Shown here piece by piece: positions 44,638-52,076 of a DNA stretch of 64,000 bases (position 1 is the stretch's first letter; every line of letters starts with the position of its first letter). The position numbers and the translations under genes were made by a program. The DNA comes from Haloferula helveola. GTDB taxonomy: Bacteria; Verrucomicrobiota; Verrucomicrobiia; Verrucomicrobiales; Akkermansiaceae. The notes under the pieces are model-generated. The model worked only from the letters and a program-made list of their open reading frames with translations. It was not told where the DNA came from and ran no database searches. The stretch lies in contig NZ_AP024702.1 in the NCBI RefSeq assembly GCF_037076345.1, positions 1,302,001-1,366,000 of the forward strand, in the 5' to 3' direction.

Positions 44638-45678
44638 ATGGGAACCGACCTTTTTACCAGCAGTCGCGGCCCAGGGGTGATCGGCACCCTGATGGCTTTG
44701 CTCGTCCTCGGCGGCTTCGGCACGCTCTACGTGTTCGTCTTCGACGAAAGCCTGCAGGGCGACGGCAAGTCGCTCGAGTCGATTATTGCCGACGATGCCA
44801 AGCAGGTCGTCAGCCTCGAGAAGCGGGTCAAGTCGCACGAGGAACAGATCGCCGCGACCGAGGCCTTCAAGGACACGGCCTCACAGATTCTCTCCCAGCA
44901 GGCGAAGCTGACCGCCGCGGAAGCGCGCTCGGCGGAGTTGGAAGGCGCGGCAGCCGAGCGAAGCGCCGAAATCGAGAAACTCGAAGGATCGTTTGGCGAG
45001 TACCAGCAGTCCTACCGCGAGTCCGCCCGCGCCTCGATGGTCGGCAAGAAGATGGACGAGCTGAAGACGCTGGAAGGAACGACCTACAAGGACGTGAAGG
45101 TGACCGATGTCGATCCGGCGCGCATGCAGATCCGCCACTCCGCCGGCATTACCGGAATTGCCTTGGAACAGCTTCCGGAAGACATGCAGGACTACCTGCA
45201 GGTCGATGCCTCCGAGAAGGAGCGCCTTCTGGCCGCCGAGGAAGCAGCCAAGAAGCTCCGCAACCAGAGCGCCGACTTCGGCGAGGCGGAATACAAGATC
45301 GCGATGATGGAGCACGACCTGAAAGGGCTCGACCAGAAGCGCAAGGATGCCCGCAACCGATACAACACGGCTCAGGCGTCGATTCCCTCGCTGGAGATAC
45401 AGATTTCGCGCAAGCGGATCGAGCTTACGCAGGAAGAGCGCAAGGCGAGGTCCGGCGGCATCAGCAACGCCCCGCAGGTGCGCTCGCACATCCAGCAGCT
45501 TGAAAGCCGGATGGCCGCCGCCCAAAGCAAACTTCCATCTCTTCGCGCCGACATCTCCAAGCTCGACAACGACTACCGGGCGATGGAGCAGAAGATCGCG
45601 ATCTCCAAGCAGGAGCTGAAGACCAAGAAGGCCGAGGCCGCGGCGAAAAAGGCCGCCGAGAGCAAGGAGGAATCATGA
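44638..45678 (+). CDS. Membrane-anchored coiled-coil protein with GRxYxDV domain (cluster gene 3)
   Basis: 346 residues. One membrane helix near the N-terminus (VIGTLMALLVLGGFGTLYVFVF), then a coiled coil at about residues 50-130, then the shared short domain at about 143-188 (EGTTYKDVKVTDV, RMQIRHSAGITGI, LPEDMQDYL), then a second long coiled coil to the end (LESRMAAAQSKLPSLRADIS, KTKKAEAAAKKAAES). The single helix puts the coiled coils on one side of the membrane, probably the periplasmic side. It overlaps the next gene by ATGA. Confidence 0.82.
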   Translation: MGTDLFTSSRGPGVIGTLMALLVLGGFGTLYVFVFDESLQGDGKSLESIIADDAKQVVSLEKRVKSHEEQIAATEAFKDTASQILSQQAKLTAAEARSAELEGAAAERSAEIEKLEGSFGEYQQSYRESARASMVGKKMDELKTLEGTTYKDVKVTDVDPARMQIRHSAGITGIALEQLPEDMQDYLQVDASEKERLLAAEEAAKKLRNQSADFGEAEYKIAMMEHDLKGLDQKRKDARNRYNTAQASIPSLEIQISRKRIELTQEERKARSGGISNAPQVRSHIQQLESRMAAAQSKLPSLRADISKLDNDYRAMEQKIAISKQELKTKKAEAAAKKAAESKEES

Positions 45679-46637
45679 CCGCCTGGGACACCGATGACTA
45701 CGGCGGGATCATGGGCATCCTGCTGGGCATCATCGTCCTCGTCTTCGGTGGTATCACGGTCTCGCTCGTGATCGAGAGGCGCACCGAGGGTGCCCGCAGC
45801 GGGAAGACGCTGGAGGCGGACATCGCGCGCGACGCCAATCAGATCCTCGATCTCAAGTCGGAGATCATCACGCTGGAGAAGCGCTGGGAGAGCAACCATC
45901 AGCCGAATCTCGGACAGGATGGCGAGATCACCGCTCTCCGCGACGAGCTCAACCGGACCGTCGCGGAGCGCTCGAAGCTCCACAGCGATGCCGAGAATTT
46001 GCGGGAAGATTTGGCGGATTTTGAGGAAGATGCGCAGGAGTACCGTCGACGCTACCGGATCCAGGCCCGGGCGGATGTGATCGGTCAGGCGGTCGAAGCG
46101 CTCAAGCTGCCGAATGGCAGGAGCTATCGCGACGTCACCATCCGCAAGTGCGGTCCGGAAGGCATTCACATCCACCACTCCGGTGGCAGCGCCCGGGTCG
46201 CTTACTCGGACCTACCCACCGAGTGGAAGGACAGGCTGCAGTGGCATCCGGTCGAGGAGGAGCTTCCGGCGGTGGTGCAGGAGCAACCGAAGCCCGAAGA
46301 CGGGAAAGCCGGGCCGAAACCGGACTCCGACCGCGATGCCGAACGGGAAAAGGAGGCGTTGCGCCAGACCCGGATCCAGACCGCCCGGGACAGCATGCGC
46401 CGCTACCATGCCGACTATCTCGATGCCCGCCGCATGGCTTCCACCGCCCGCAGCCGCTCGCTGGGATCCGACCGCTCGGTGCCCGGCAGCCTGGAAACGT
46501 GGGAAGAACGGGCGCTCCGCATGGACCAGGTCGCGGCCAAGGCCCGCTCGCTGTTCATCCAAGCCCGCACGGAGCTGGCCACACTCAATCCGCGCGACCG
46601 GCTGCTCTCGGACCCCCGTTACCGCTTGGGTCCGTGA
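45675..46637 (+). CDS. Membrane-anchored coiled-coil protein with GRxYxDV domain (cluster gene 4)
   Basis: 320 residues, same plan as gene 3: membrane helix IMGILLGIIVLVFGGITVSL, coiled coil at about residues 45-125, shared domain at about 144-193 (NGRSYRDVTIRKCG, GIHIHHSGGSARVAYSDLP), then a charged helical C-terminal half (REKEALRQTRIQTARDSMRR). The overlap with gene 3 (ATGA) shows they form one translational unit. The family is unnamed as far as I can see. Confidence 0.82.
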   Translation: MTAWDTDDYGGIMGILLGIIVLVFGGITVSLVIERRTEGARSGKTLEADIARDANQILDLKSEIITLEKRWESNHQPNLGQDGEITALRDELNRTVAERSKLHSDAENLREDLADFEEDAQEYRRRYRIQARADVIGQAVEALKLPNGRSYRDVTIRKCGPEGIHIHHSGGSARVAYSDLPTEWKDRLQWHPVEEELPAVVQEQPKPEDGKAGPKPDSDRDAEREKEALRQTRIQTARDSMRRYHADYLDARRMASTARSRSLGSDRSVPGSLETWEERALRMDQVAAKARSLFIQARTELATLNPRDRLLSDPRYRLGP

Positions 46638-46684
46638 ATGCACTGAGCGCTTGAGTCGCCATCCCGCTTGGCGAAGATGCGGGA

Positions 46685-48013
46685 ATGAAAACCCGAAACC
46701 TCTTCCGCCGCGCCACGCTGGCGTCCCTCGCCGGCAGCACCGTTCTTCTCTCGTCGTGCAACGAGGACCAGTCCGCCGAGGTCGAACGCCTGACGGAGGA
46801 AGTGGAAGCGGTCCAAGGCGACTACGAGTCCGAAAAGCGGATGCGCGAGAAGGCCGAGGAGAGCTTGGAGAAGGTCTACGACGAACTCAGCGAGCTCAAA
46901 GGCGAGCTGTCCGCGGTCAAGTCGGAGCTGAAGTCGGCCAGCAGCGAACTGGCCCGCTACCGCAAGCGGGAAGAAGACGCCGAAGCCGCCGAGGAGGCGA
47001 AGCCGAGTCGCGAGGAAATGGCCCAGGCCGGACGCGAGGCGGCGGAGAAGAATCTGGCCGCCCGGGTGACCATCACCGGCGACAAGAGCACGGGCTCCGG
47101 AGTGTTGGTCGAGGAGGACGGCAAGACGTGGATCTACTTTTCCCTGAAAACCCTCGAAGGCAACAGCCAGCTCCAGATCGCCGGGTCAGGCGGCGGCGAA
47201 CTGACGAAGTTCGGCACCTTCGAAATCGACAACGCCCGCGGCCTCGCCCGCCTCGAGATCACCGAGGAGGTCCCCGCCAAGTTGTCCATTCCCGGAGAAG
47301 AAACCACCGAGACCGGCCGATCGACGACCCTCCTGACGGCCGACGAATCGGGCTCGCTGATCGAAGGCCGGTCCTACGGCCGGAGCAGCGACGGCACCAT
47401 CCGGGCCGACTCACGGATCAGCGCGGCACCGGCGGGAGCGCCCGTCCTCAAGGGCGACACCGGTGAACTGTTCGGAGTGATGGTCGAGGCCGATGAGGAG
47501 GAGCACCTGCTCTGGCCCGACAATTACAGCCGCCGTCGCCCCGGAGCGAAGACGGTGATCCGGCTTGGCGGTGACGCCGACTGGTCCGCGGTTCCGGTCG
47601 CCTCCTATCTCGAGGAAGCGAGGATCCTTTCCGAGATGGACCGCACCACCCGACTCGTTGCGGCCTTCGCGGCGATGTCAGTTTCCGGAAACACGATCAC
47701 CTACGGCACCATTCCGGATGCCCGCATGTCGGTCGAAGAAGTGCTTGAGGAACACTCGGGCGCCGATGTCGTTTCCTCGCTGAAAGAACTCTCCGATTGG
47801 CTCGGAGACAAGGGTGCCCGGGCCTCGGCGAGCGATGTCAACAAGCAGGTGGGCCGCGTGTTCGACGAGATCCAGGTGCTGTCCACCCGGCAGACCAAGG
47901 CCTTCGAAGGCAAGCGTTTCTCGGAAGCCCATACCAAGGAGGCGGCCGAGTCCCTCAAGTGGCGCAAGGAAGCCGAGACGGCGCTGGCCAAGACGATCAA
48001 CTCGATCGAATAG
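46685..48013 (+). CDS. Coiled-coil lipoprotein with inactivated trypsin-like domain (pseudoprotease)
   Basis: 442 residues. Lipobox LSSC at the start, coiled coil at about 30-105. From about residue 125 the sequence aligns with the protease at 55300-56616: STGSGVLVEEDGKTWIYF with GVGTGFLAESEGKVYLYT, and KFGTFEI with SFGKFEA. The three catalytic positions are replaced: His by Lys155, Asp by Gly186 and Ser by Ala250 (AAPAGAPV in place of QGNSGGPI). The C-terminal helical half also aligns in outline. It is therefore a pseudoprotease, perhaps a scaffold, inhibitor or substrate receptor. It follows gene 4 by 47 bases on the same strand. Confidence 0.85.
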   Translation: MKTRNLFRRATLASLAGSTVLLSSCNEDQSAEVERLTEEVEAVQGDYESEKRMREKAEESLEKVYDELSELKGELSAVKSELKSASSELARYRKREEDAEAAEEAKPSREEMAQAGREAAEKNLAARVTITGDKSTGSGVLVEEDGKTWIYFSLKTLEGNSQLQIAGSGGGELTKFGTFEIDNARGLARLEITEEVPAKLSIPGEETTETGRSTTLLTADESGSLIEGRSYGRSSDGTIRADSRISAAPAGAPVLKGDTGELFGVMVEADEEEHLLWPDNYSRRRPGAKTVIRLGGDADWSAVPVASYLEEARILSEMDRTTRLVAAFAAMSVSGNTITYGTIPDARMSVEEVLEEHSGADVVSSLKELSDWLGDKGARASASDVNKQVGRVFDEIQVLSTRQTKAFEGKRFSEAHTKEAAESLKWRKEAETALAKTINSIE

Positions 48014-48016
48014 GGA

Positions 48017-48856
48017 TCAGAGGTCCCGCGCGTCGAAGGTGTTGTTCGGGTCGAAACGCTCGCCCCGGAATCCCTTCATGAACCAGCGCACCCGCTGCTC
48101 GGACGTGCCGTGGGTGAAGGCGTCGGGAACCACGTGCCCCTGCGCCTGCCGCTGCAGGGTGTCGTCGCCAATCGCGTTGGCCGCGCGCAGCGCCTCCTCG
48201 ACGTCGCCCTCTTCGAGGAAATTGTAGCGCTCCTGCCCCTTCCGAGCCCACATCCCTGCAAGGAAGTCGGCCTGCAATTCGAGGCGCACCGAGAGCTCGT
48301 TCGCCCGCACCTTGTCCGTCCGCTGCTGCGCCTGATGGACTTGCCCGGAGATGCCGAGCAGGTTCTGGACGTGATGCCCGACTTCATGGGCGATCACATA
48401 GGCCTGCGCGAAATCGCCGGGCGCATCGAAGCGGTTCTCAAGCTCCTCGAAGAACCCGAGATCGATGTAAACCGTCCGGTCGGCCGGACAGTAGAAGGGC
48501 CCGACCTGCGAGCTGGCGAAGCCGCAACCGGAGCGCGTCGAGCCGGAGAAGATGACCATTCTCGGTTGCTCGTAGCGCTTCCCCATTTTCTCGAACTCGG
48601 CGGTCCAGATGACCTCGGTATCACGCAGAACCGTCGAGGCGAATTCAGCGAGGCGGTCCTGCTCGGGTGAAGCCGGCGCGCCGGACATCGCTCCGCCACC
48701 GCCCGTGTCCTCGAGCAAGGTCATCGGGTTGATCCCGAAAATCCATGCCAGCAGTAGCACCACGATGATGCCTCCCCCGCCCATCGCCACGCCACCACCC
48801 CCGCGACGGCGGCGGTCTTCGACATTGCGGCTTCTTTCCCGATTCTCCCAACGCAT
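48017..48856 (-). CDS. Neutral zinc metallopeptidase (YpfJ-type)
   Basis: 279 residues. The N-terminus is charged and Gly-rich, then a membrane helix (GIIVVLLLAWIFGINPM). The peptidase domain has VIAHEVGHHVQNLLG with the zinc-binding His157, Glu158 and His161. Also TRSGCGFASSQVGPFYCPAD, VYIDLGFFEEL and LQADFLAGMWA, the last giving the third ligand region. This is the YpfJ/KPN_02809 family of putative neutral zinc metallopeptidases. It converges on the pseudoprotease gene with three bases between stops. Confidence 0.93.
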   Translation of the reverse strand: MRWENRERSRNVEDRRRRGGGGVAMGGGGIIVVLLLAWIFGINPMTLLEDTGGGGAMSGAPASPEQDRLAEFASTVLRDTEVIWTAEFEKMGKRYEQPRMVIFSGSTRSGCGFASSQVGPFYCPADRTVYIDLGFFEELENRFDAPGDFAQAYVIAHEVGHHVQNLLGISGQVHQAQQRTDKVRANELSVRLELQADFLAGMWARKGQERYNFLEEGDVEEALRAANAIGDDTLQRQAQGHVVPDAFTHGTSEQRVRWFMKGFRGERFDPNNTFDARDL

Positions 48857-48995
48857 AACCCGGACTCCTCAGGCTCCCACAAACCGCCATTTCACGGCAA
48901 GCTTCGTCTTCCCGCCCGTCCAAGCATCCGGGGAATTTGTAATCGCCCGGGTGACGGGCCGTGTTAGAACAGAAGCGTAACCGAGTCCACAACCC

Positions 48996-49436
48996 ATGCT
49001 CGACCCCAAACTGCTCTGGCTCATCGCCGGGATCATCATGATCCTCCTCGAATTCGCCGCCCCCGGCGTCGTGATCGTCTTCTTCGGCTTCGGTGCCGTT
49101 GTCACCTCGATCACCACCTGGCTCGGACTGACTCCGGGCATCGGCTCGCAGTCGCTCATGTTCGGCGGCAGCTCGATCATCCTGCTCTTCAGCCTCCGCC
49201 GCTACGTGAAAAAGTGGTTCGTCGGCAACTCCGAGGACGGCGAGGGAGATCTCGACGATGACTTCACCGGTCGCGAGGCCCGCGTGACCCACGACATTCC
49301 CGGTCCGGGCGCGGACGGCCGGGTCGAGATCAAGGGCGCCGAGTGGAAGGCCCGTGCCGAGACGGCGATCGCCGCCGGCGAGACCGTGATCATCGAGAAC
49401 CGGAGCGGACTGACGCTGCACGTCCGCACGCGCTGA
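48996..49436 (+). CDS. NfeD-like membrane protein
   Basis: 146 residues. Membrane helices at the start (LLWLIAGIIMILLEFAAPG, VVIVFFGFGAVVTSITTWLG, SLMFGGSSIILLFSLRRY) and a C-terminal OB-fold domain (FTGREARVTHDIPGPGADGRVEIKGAEW, VIIENRSGLTLHVRTR). NfeD proteins are partners of stomatin-like SPFH proteins, and such a gene follows 26 bases downstream. Confidence 0.92.
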   Translation: MLDPKLLWLIAGIIMILLEFAAPGVVIVFFGFGAVVTSITTWLGLTPGIGSQSLMFGGSSIILLFSLRRYVKKWFVGNSEDGEGDLDDDFTGREARVTHDIPGPGADGRVEIKGAEWKARAETAIAAGETVIIENRSGLTLHVRTR

Positions 49437-49462
49437 GCATTTCCAACCATACCCCAAAGACC

Positions 49463-50476
49463 ATGAATGCCACCACGCTACTCGCTGAAACGCTGTTCCC
49501 CACGATCATCGGAATCGCGTTCGTCTTGATCGCCGTCATTGCCGTCATCAAGACGGCACGCGTCGTTCCGCAGCGCTCGGCCCACGTCGTTGAGCGACTG
49601 GGCAAGTACCACAAGACGCTCGAGGCAGGGTTCCACATCCTCGTTCCTTTTATCGACCGGGTCGCCTACAAGCACTCGCTCAAGGAGGTTGCGATCGACG
49701 TGCCGTCGCAGATGTGCATCACCAAGGACAACATCGCGATTGAGATTGATGGTGTTCTCTACATGCAGGTTCTCGACGCGAAAGCCGCGTCGTACGGCAT
49801 CGAGAACTACTACTTCGCCGCCTCGCAGTTGGCACAAACCACGCTGCGTTCTGAAATCGGCAAGATCGAACTCGATCGGACCTTCGAGGAACGCGACGCG
49901 ATCAACAACTCGGTGATCATCGCGCTCGACAAGGCGTCCGAGCCATGGGGCCTGAAGATCACCCGATACGAAATCGCCAACATCAAGCCACCGCAGTCGG
50001 TCCAGGACGCGCTCGAGAAACAGATGCGCGCCGAACGCGAGCGCCGGGCACAGATTGCCCTCTCCGAGGGTCAGCGCGAGGCCCAGATCAACGTCGCGGA
50101 AGGTGAGAAGCAGGACGCCATCAAGGTCTCCGAGGCGAAGAAGCTCAGCCAGATCAACGAGGCCGAAGGCAAGGCCCGCGAGATCGAGTTGCTCGCCACC
50201 GCGACCGCCGACGGCATCCGCCGCATCGCCGAGGCCATCGAGGCGCCGGGCGGACAGGCGGCCGTGAACCTGCGGATCGCGGAGCAGTACGTGAAGGAGT
50301 TCGGCAATCTCGCCAAGGAGGGCAACACGCTCATCGTGCCGCAGAACCTCTCCGACATCGGAGGAACCGTCGCATCGCTGGCGAAGATCCTCCAAGGAAC
50401 CGGAGCGGCCTCGGACGAACCGGCCGGAAGCGCCTCCCGTAATCCGGGCCCGGGAATGCCGCCACCGCTCGGCTGA
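49463..50476 (+). CDS. SPFH/band-7 stomatin-like protein
   Basis: 337 residues from ATG (MNATTLLAETLFPTIIGIA). One N-terminal membrane helix, the SPFH domain (SAHVVERLGKYHKTLEAGFH, PFIDRVAYKHSLKEVAIDVP, MCITKDNIAIEIDGVLY), then the helical region (KIELDRTFEERDAIN, LEKQMRAERERRAQIALSEG) and a Pro/Gly tail. Stomatins make membrane scaffolds. Together with NfeD it forms the usual two-gene operon. Confidence 0.94.
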   Translation: MNATTLLAETLFPTIIGIAFVLIAVIAVIKTARVVPQRSAHVVERLGKYHKTLEAGFHILVPFIDRVAYKHSLKEVAIDVPSQMCITKDNIAIEIDGVLYMQVLDAKAASYGIENYYFAASQLAQTTLRSEIGKIELDRTFEERDAINNSVIIALDKASEPWGLKITRYEIANIKPPQSVQDALEKQMRAERERRAQIALSEGQREAQINVAEGEKQDAIKVSEAKKLSQINEAEGKAREIELLATATADGIRRIAEAIEAPGGQAAVNLRIAEQYVKEFGNLAKEGNTLIVPQNLSDIGGTVASLAKILQGTGAASDEPAGSASRNPGPGMPPPLG

Positions 50477-50529
50477 CCCGGACGCAGCTCCATCGTGGGC
50501 GATCCCGTCGGAAGACGATGAATGGGAGC

Positions 50530-50600
50530 GGACCGCGAGCTTCAGCTCGCCCCATCATGCGGGCAGCCTGGGTTCCGGGGCGAACTGAAGCTCGCGGTCC
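50530..50600. repeat. 71-bp palindromic repeat (GGACCGCGAGCTTCAG type)
   Basis: GGACCGCGAGCTTCAG pairs with CTGAAGCTCGCGGTCC, with inner GCCCC/GGGGC. It lies 54 bases after the stomatin stop. A shorter hairpin (CCCGGGCAATGCCCGGG) follows directly. Confidence 0.85.
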
Positions 50601-50669
50601 ATCCCGGGCAATGCCCGGGCCTGGGAATTTTCGTGCTCCTTCGCAATCACCATCGTCGAAGCCCACCGA

Positions 50670-51824
50670 TCACCCCCCGGAATCAGCACGTCCCCAACTC
50701 GGGGGCGTGTTTGCTTTCAGGGCATGGGCGGGAACCGGATGCCCCGCGTCGAAGACCCTGAGCCGGTCGGGCGAAAGCACCTCGACCTTCGCCTCATCGG
50801 CGCGGGCGGCATCCAGCTTCCAATGCTTCGCGAGGAAAGCGTAGAGCGGCTTCCGCTTCTCGGCGTTGTAGTCGTGCTTGCCGTCCGGAAAATGCGCGTT
50901 CTCAACCCGGTCCTCTTTACCATAAAAGCCGTAGATCCGGCGGATGTGAGGAACGGCATCCTGCGGGACATGCGCGCTCCAGTCACCGCCGTCGGAGATC
51001 ACCAGCAGCGGCCGTGGCGCGATGACTGCGGCGATCTCGACCGGATTGGTCACGTGACCGGGTCGCACATGGATCGGCATGCCGCTCTCGCAGTTGCAGC
51101 CACCGTAGAAGTAGGACGAAACCATCGCGCACGGAACCGACAGCGTCACCCGGCCATCCACCGCCGCGAGTTGCATGCTCAGCGTCGCGCCACCCGAGGC
51201 ACCGGTAACTCCGACCCGCTTCGGATCCGCGCCTTCAAGTTTCTCCATGAAATCCAGTACCCGGATCGCCGACCACAATTGGATTCGCAGCACCTCGTCG
51301 CCGAAATTGTGGTCCCATCCGAGTTCGCGCGACTCGCCGAACCCGACCGCATCCCAGGCGAAGACCGCGCACCCCATCCGGGCCATCGCGCCGCAGCGCT
51401 TCTGCATGTCGTGACGGAAGCGCCCGTGCTCCGCCAGGTCCTTGCCCTGCCAGTGGCCGTGCGGACAGAGCACCAGCGGCATCCTCTCCCGATGCTCCGG
51501 AAGGTAGAGGTTTCCCGTCACGAAGAGCCCCGGCAGCGACTCGATCGCCACGTTCTCGACCGAGTAACCGTCGAGTGGTTTCACCGAATGCCGGATCGGC
51601 TTCAGCGGCGTGCGCTCCGGGAGCGGGTCGAGTTTCGCTCCCTTGAGGATTCCACCGCGGATCTTGCGCGCTTTCGCCTCCCATTCGGCCTGGCTCGCGT
51701 ACTCCTTCGTCCTCTCGGCGAGGTCAGCCGCGCCCTGCTCCGGCTCGAACACCCTCCCCTGCCTCAGCTCCTGCGCCGAGGCGCTGAAGACGGTCGCGAT
51801 CCCGAAAAACAACCATGCTCTCAT
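50670..51824 (-). CDS. Secreted alpha/beta-hydrolase (acetyl-xylan-esterase/dienelactone-hydrolase type)
   Basis: 384 residues. Signal peptide MRAWLFFGIATVFSASA. The alpha/beta-hydrolase core has PLVLCPHGHWQGKD, AWDAVGFGESRELG, the nucleophile elbow GVTGASGGATLS near residue 215, then PRPLLVISDGGDW (Asp) and FPDGKHDYN (His). Members of this secreted group are abundant in Planctomycetes and Verrucomicrobia and act as esterases on plant or algal polysaccharides. The C-terminus is Pro-rich. Confidence 0.9.
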   Translation of the reverse strand: MRAWLFFGIATVFSASAQELRQGRVFEPEQGAADLAERTKEYASQAEWEAKARKIRGGILKGAKLDPLPERTPLKPIRHSVKPLDGYSVENVAIESLPGLFVTGNLYLPEHRERMPLVLCPHGHWQGKDLAEHGRFRHDMQKRCGAMARMGCAVFAWDAVGFGESRELGWDHNFGDEVLRIQLWSAIRVLDFMEKLEGADPKRVGVTGASGGATLSMQLAAVDGRVTLSVPCAMVSSYFYGGCNCESGMPIHVRPGHVTNPVEIAAVIAPRPLLVISDGGDWSAHVPQDAVPHIRRIYGFYGKEDRVENAHFPDGKHDYNAEKRKPLYAFLAKHWKLDAARADEAKVEVLSPDRLRVFDAGHPVPAHALKANTPPSWGRADSGG

Positions 51825-51887
51825 TGCCCCAGTTCACACGAGTCCGGACGAATGTCGAATCCCCCGATCGGGTCAACCGCTTCCAGA

Positions 51888-51987
51888 GGGGAACACTCAA
51901 CATTCAACAAGGACCTCACAATGACCAAGAGGCCGCGCGTCGATCCGATGGCATTTGGACATTCCTTGTTGAATGCTGAGTGTTCCC
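51888..51987. repeat. 100-bp inverted repeat (GGGAACACTCAACATTC type)
   Basis: The 25-base arm at 51888-51912 and the complement at 51963-51987 differ at one base. The centre is a unique 50-base stretch. This type of GAACACTCAACATTCAAC foldback occurs as an intergenic element in other bacterial genomes; no transposase is present. Confidence 0.85.
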
Positions 51988-52022
51988 TTTGACCGGAACC
52001 ACTTCGCGAACGAACCAAGGCA

Positions 52023-52056
52023 ACAAAAAGCCCGTGTCCCCGGAAGGACACGGGCG
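52023..52056 (-). terminator. Rho-independent terminator of the PhoD-like gene
   Basis: On the minus strand GCCCGTGTCC-TTCC-GGGGACACGGGC is followed by TTTTTGTTG. It lies about 20 bases after the stop at 52077. Confidence 0.9.
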
Positions 52057-52076
52057 GAGAACTGCAGAAATCGACC

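Noticed and set aside
46114-47466. 450-residue plus-strand frame in another phase
   Set aside because: Covers genes 4 and 5 of the coiled-coil cluster in a different frame; its product is Arg/Pro-rich without structure.
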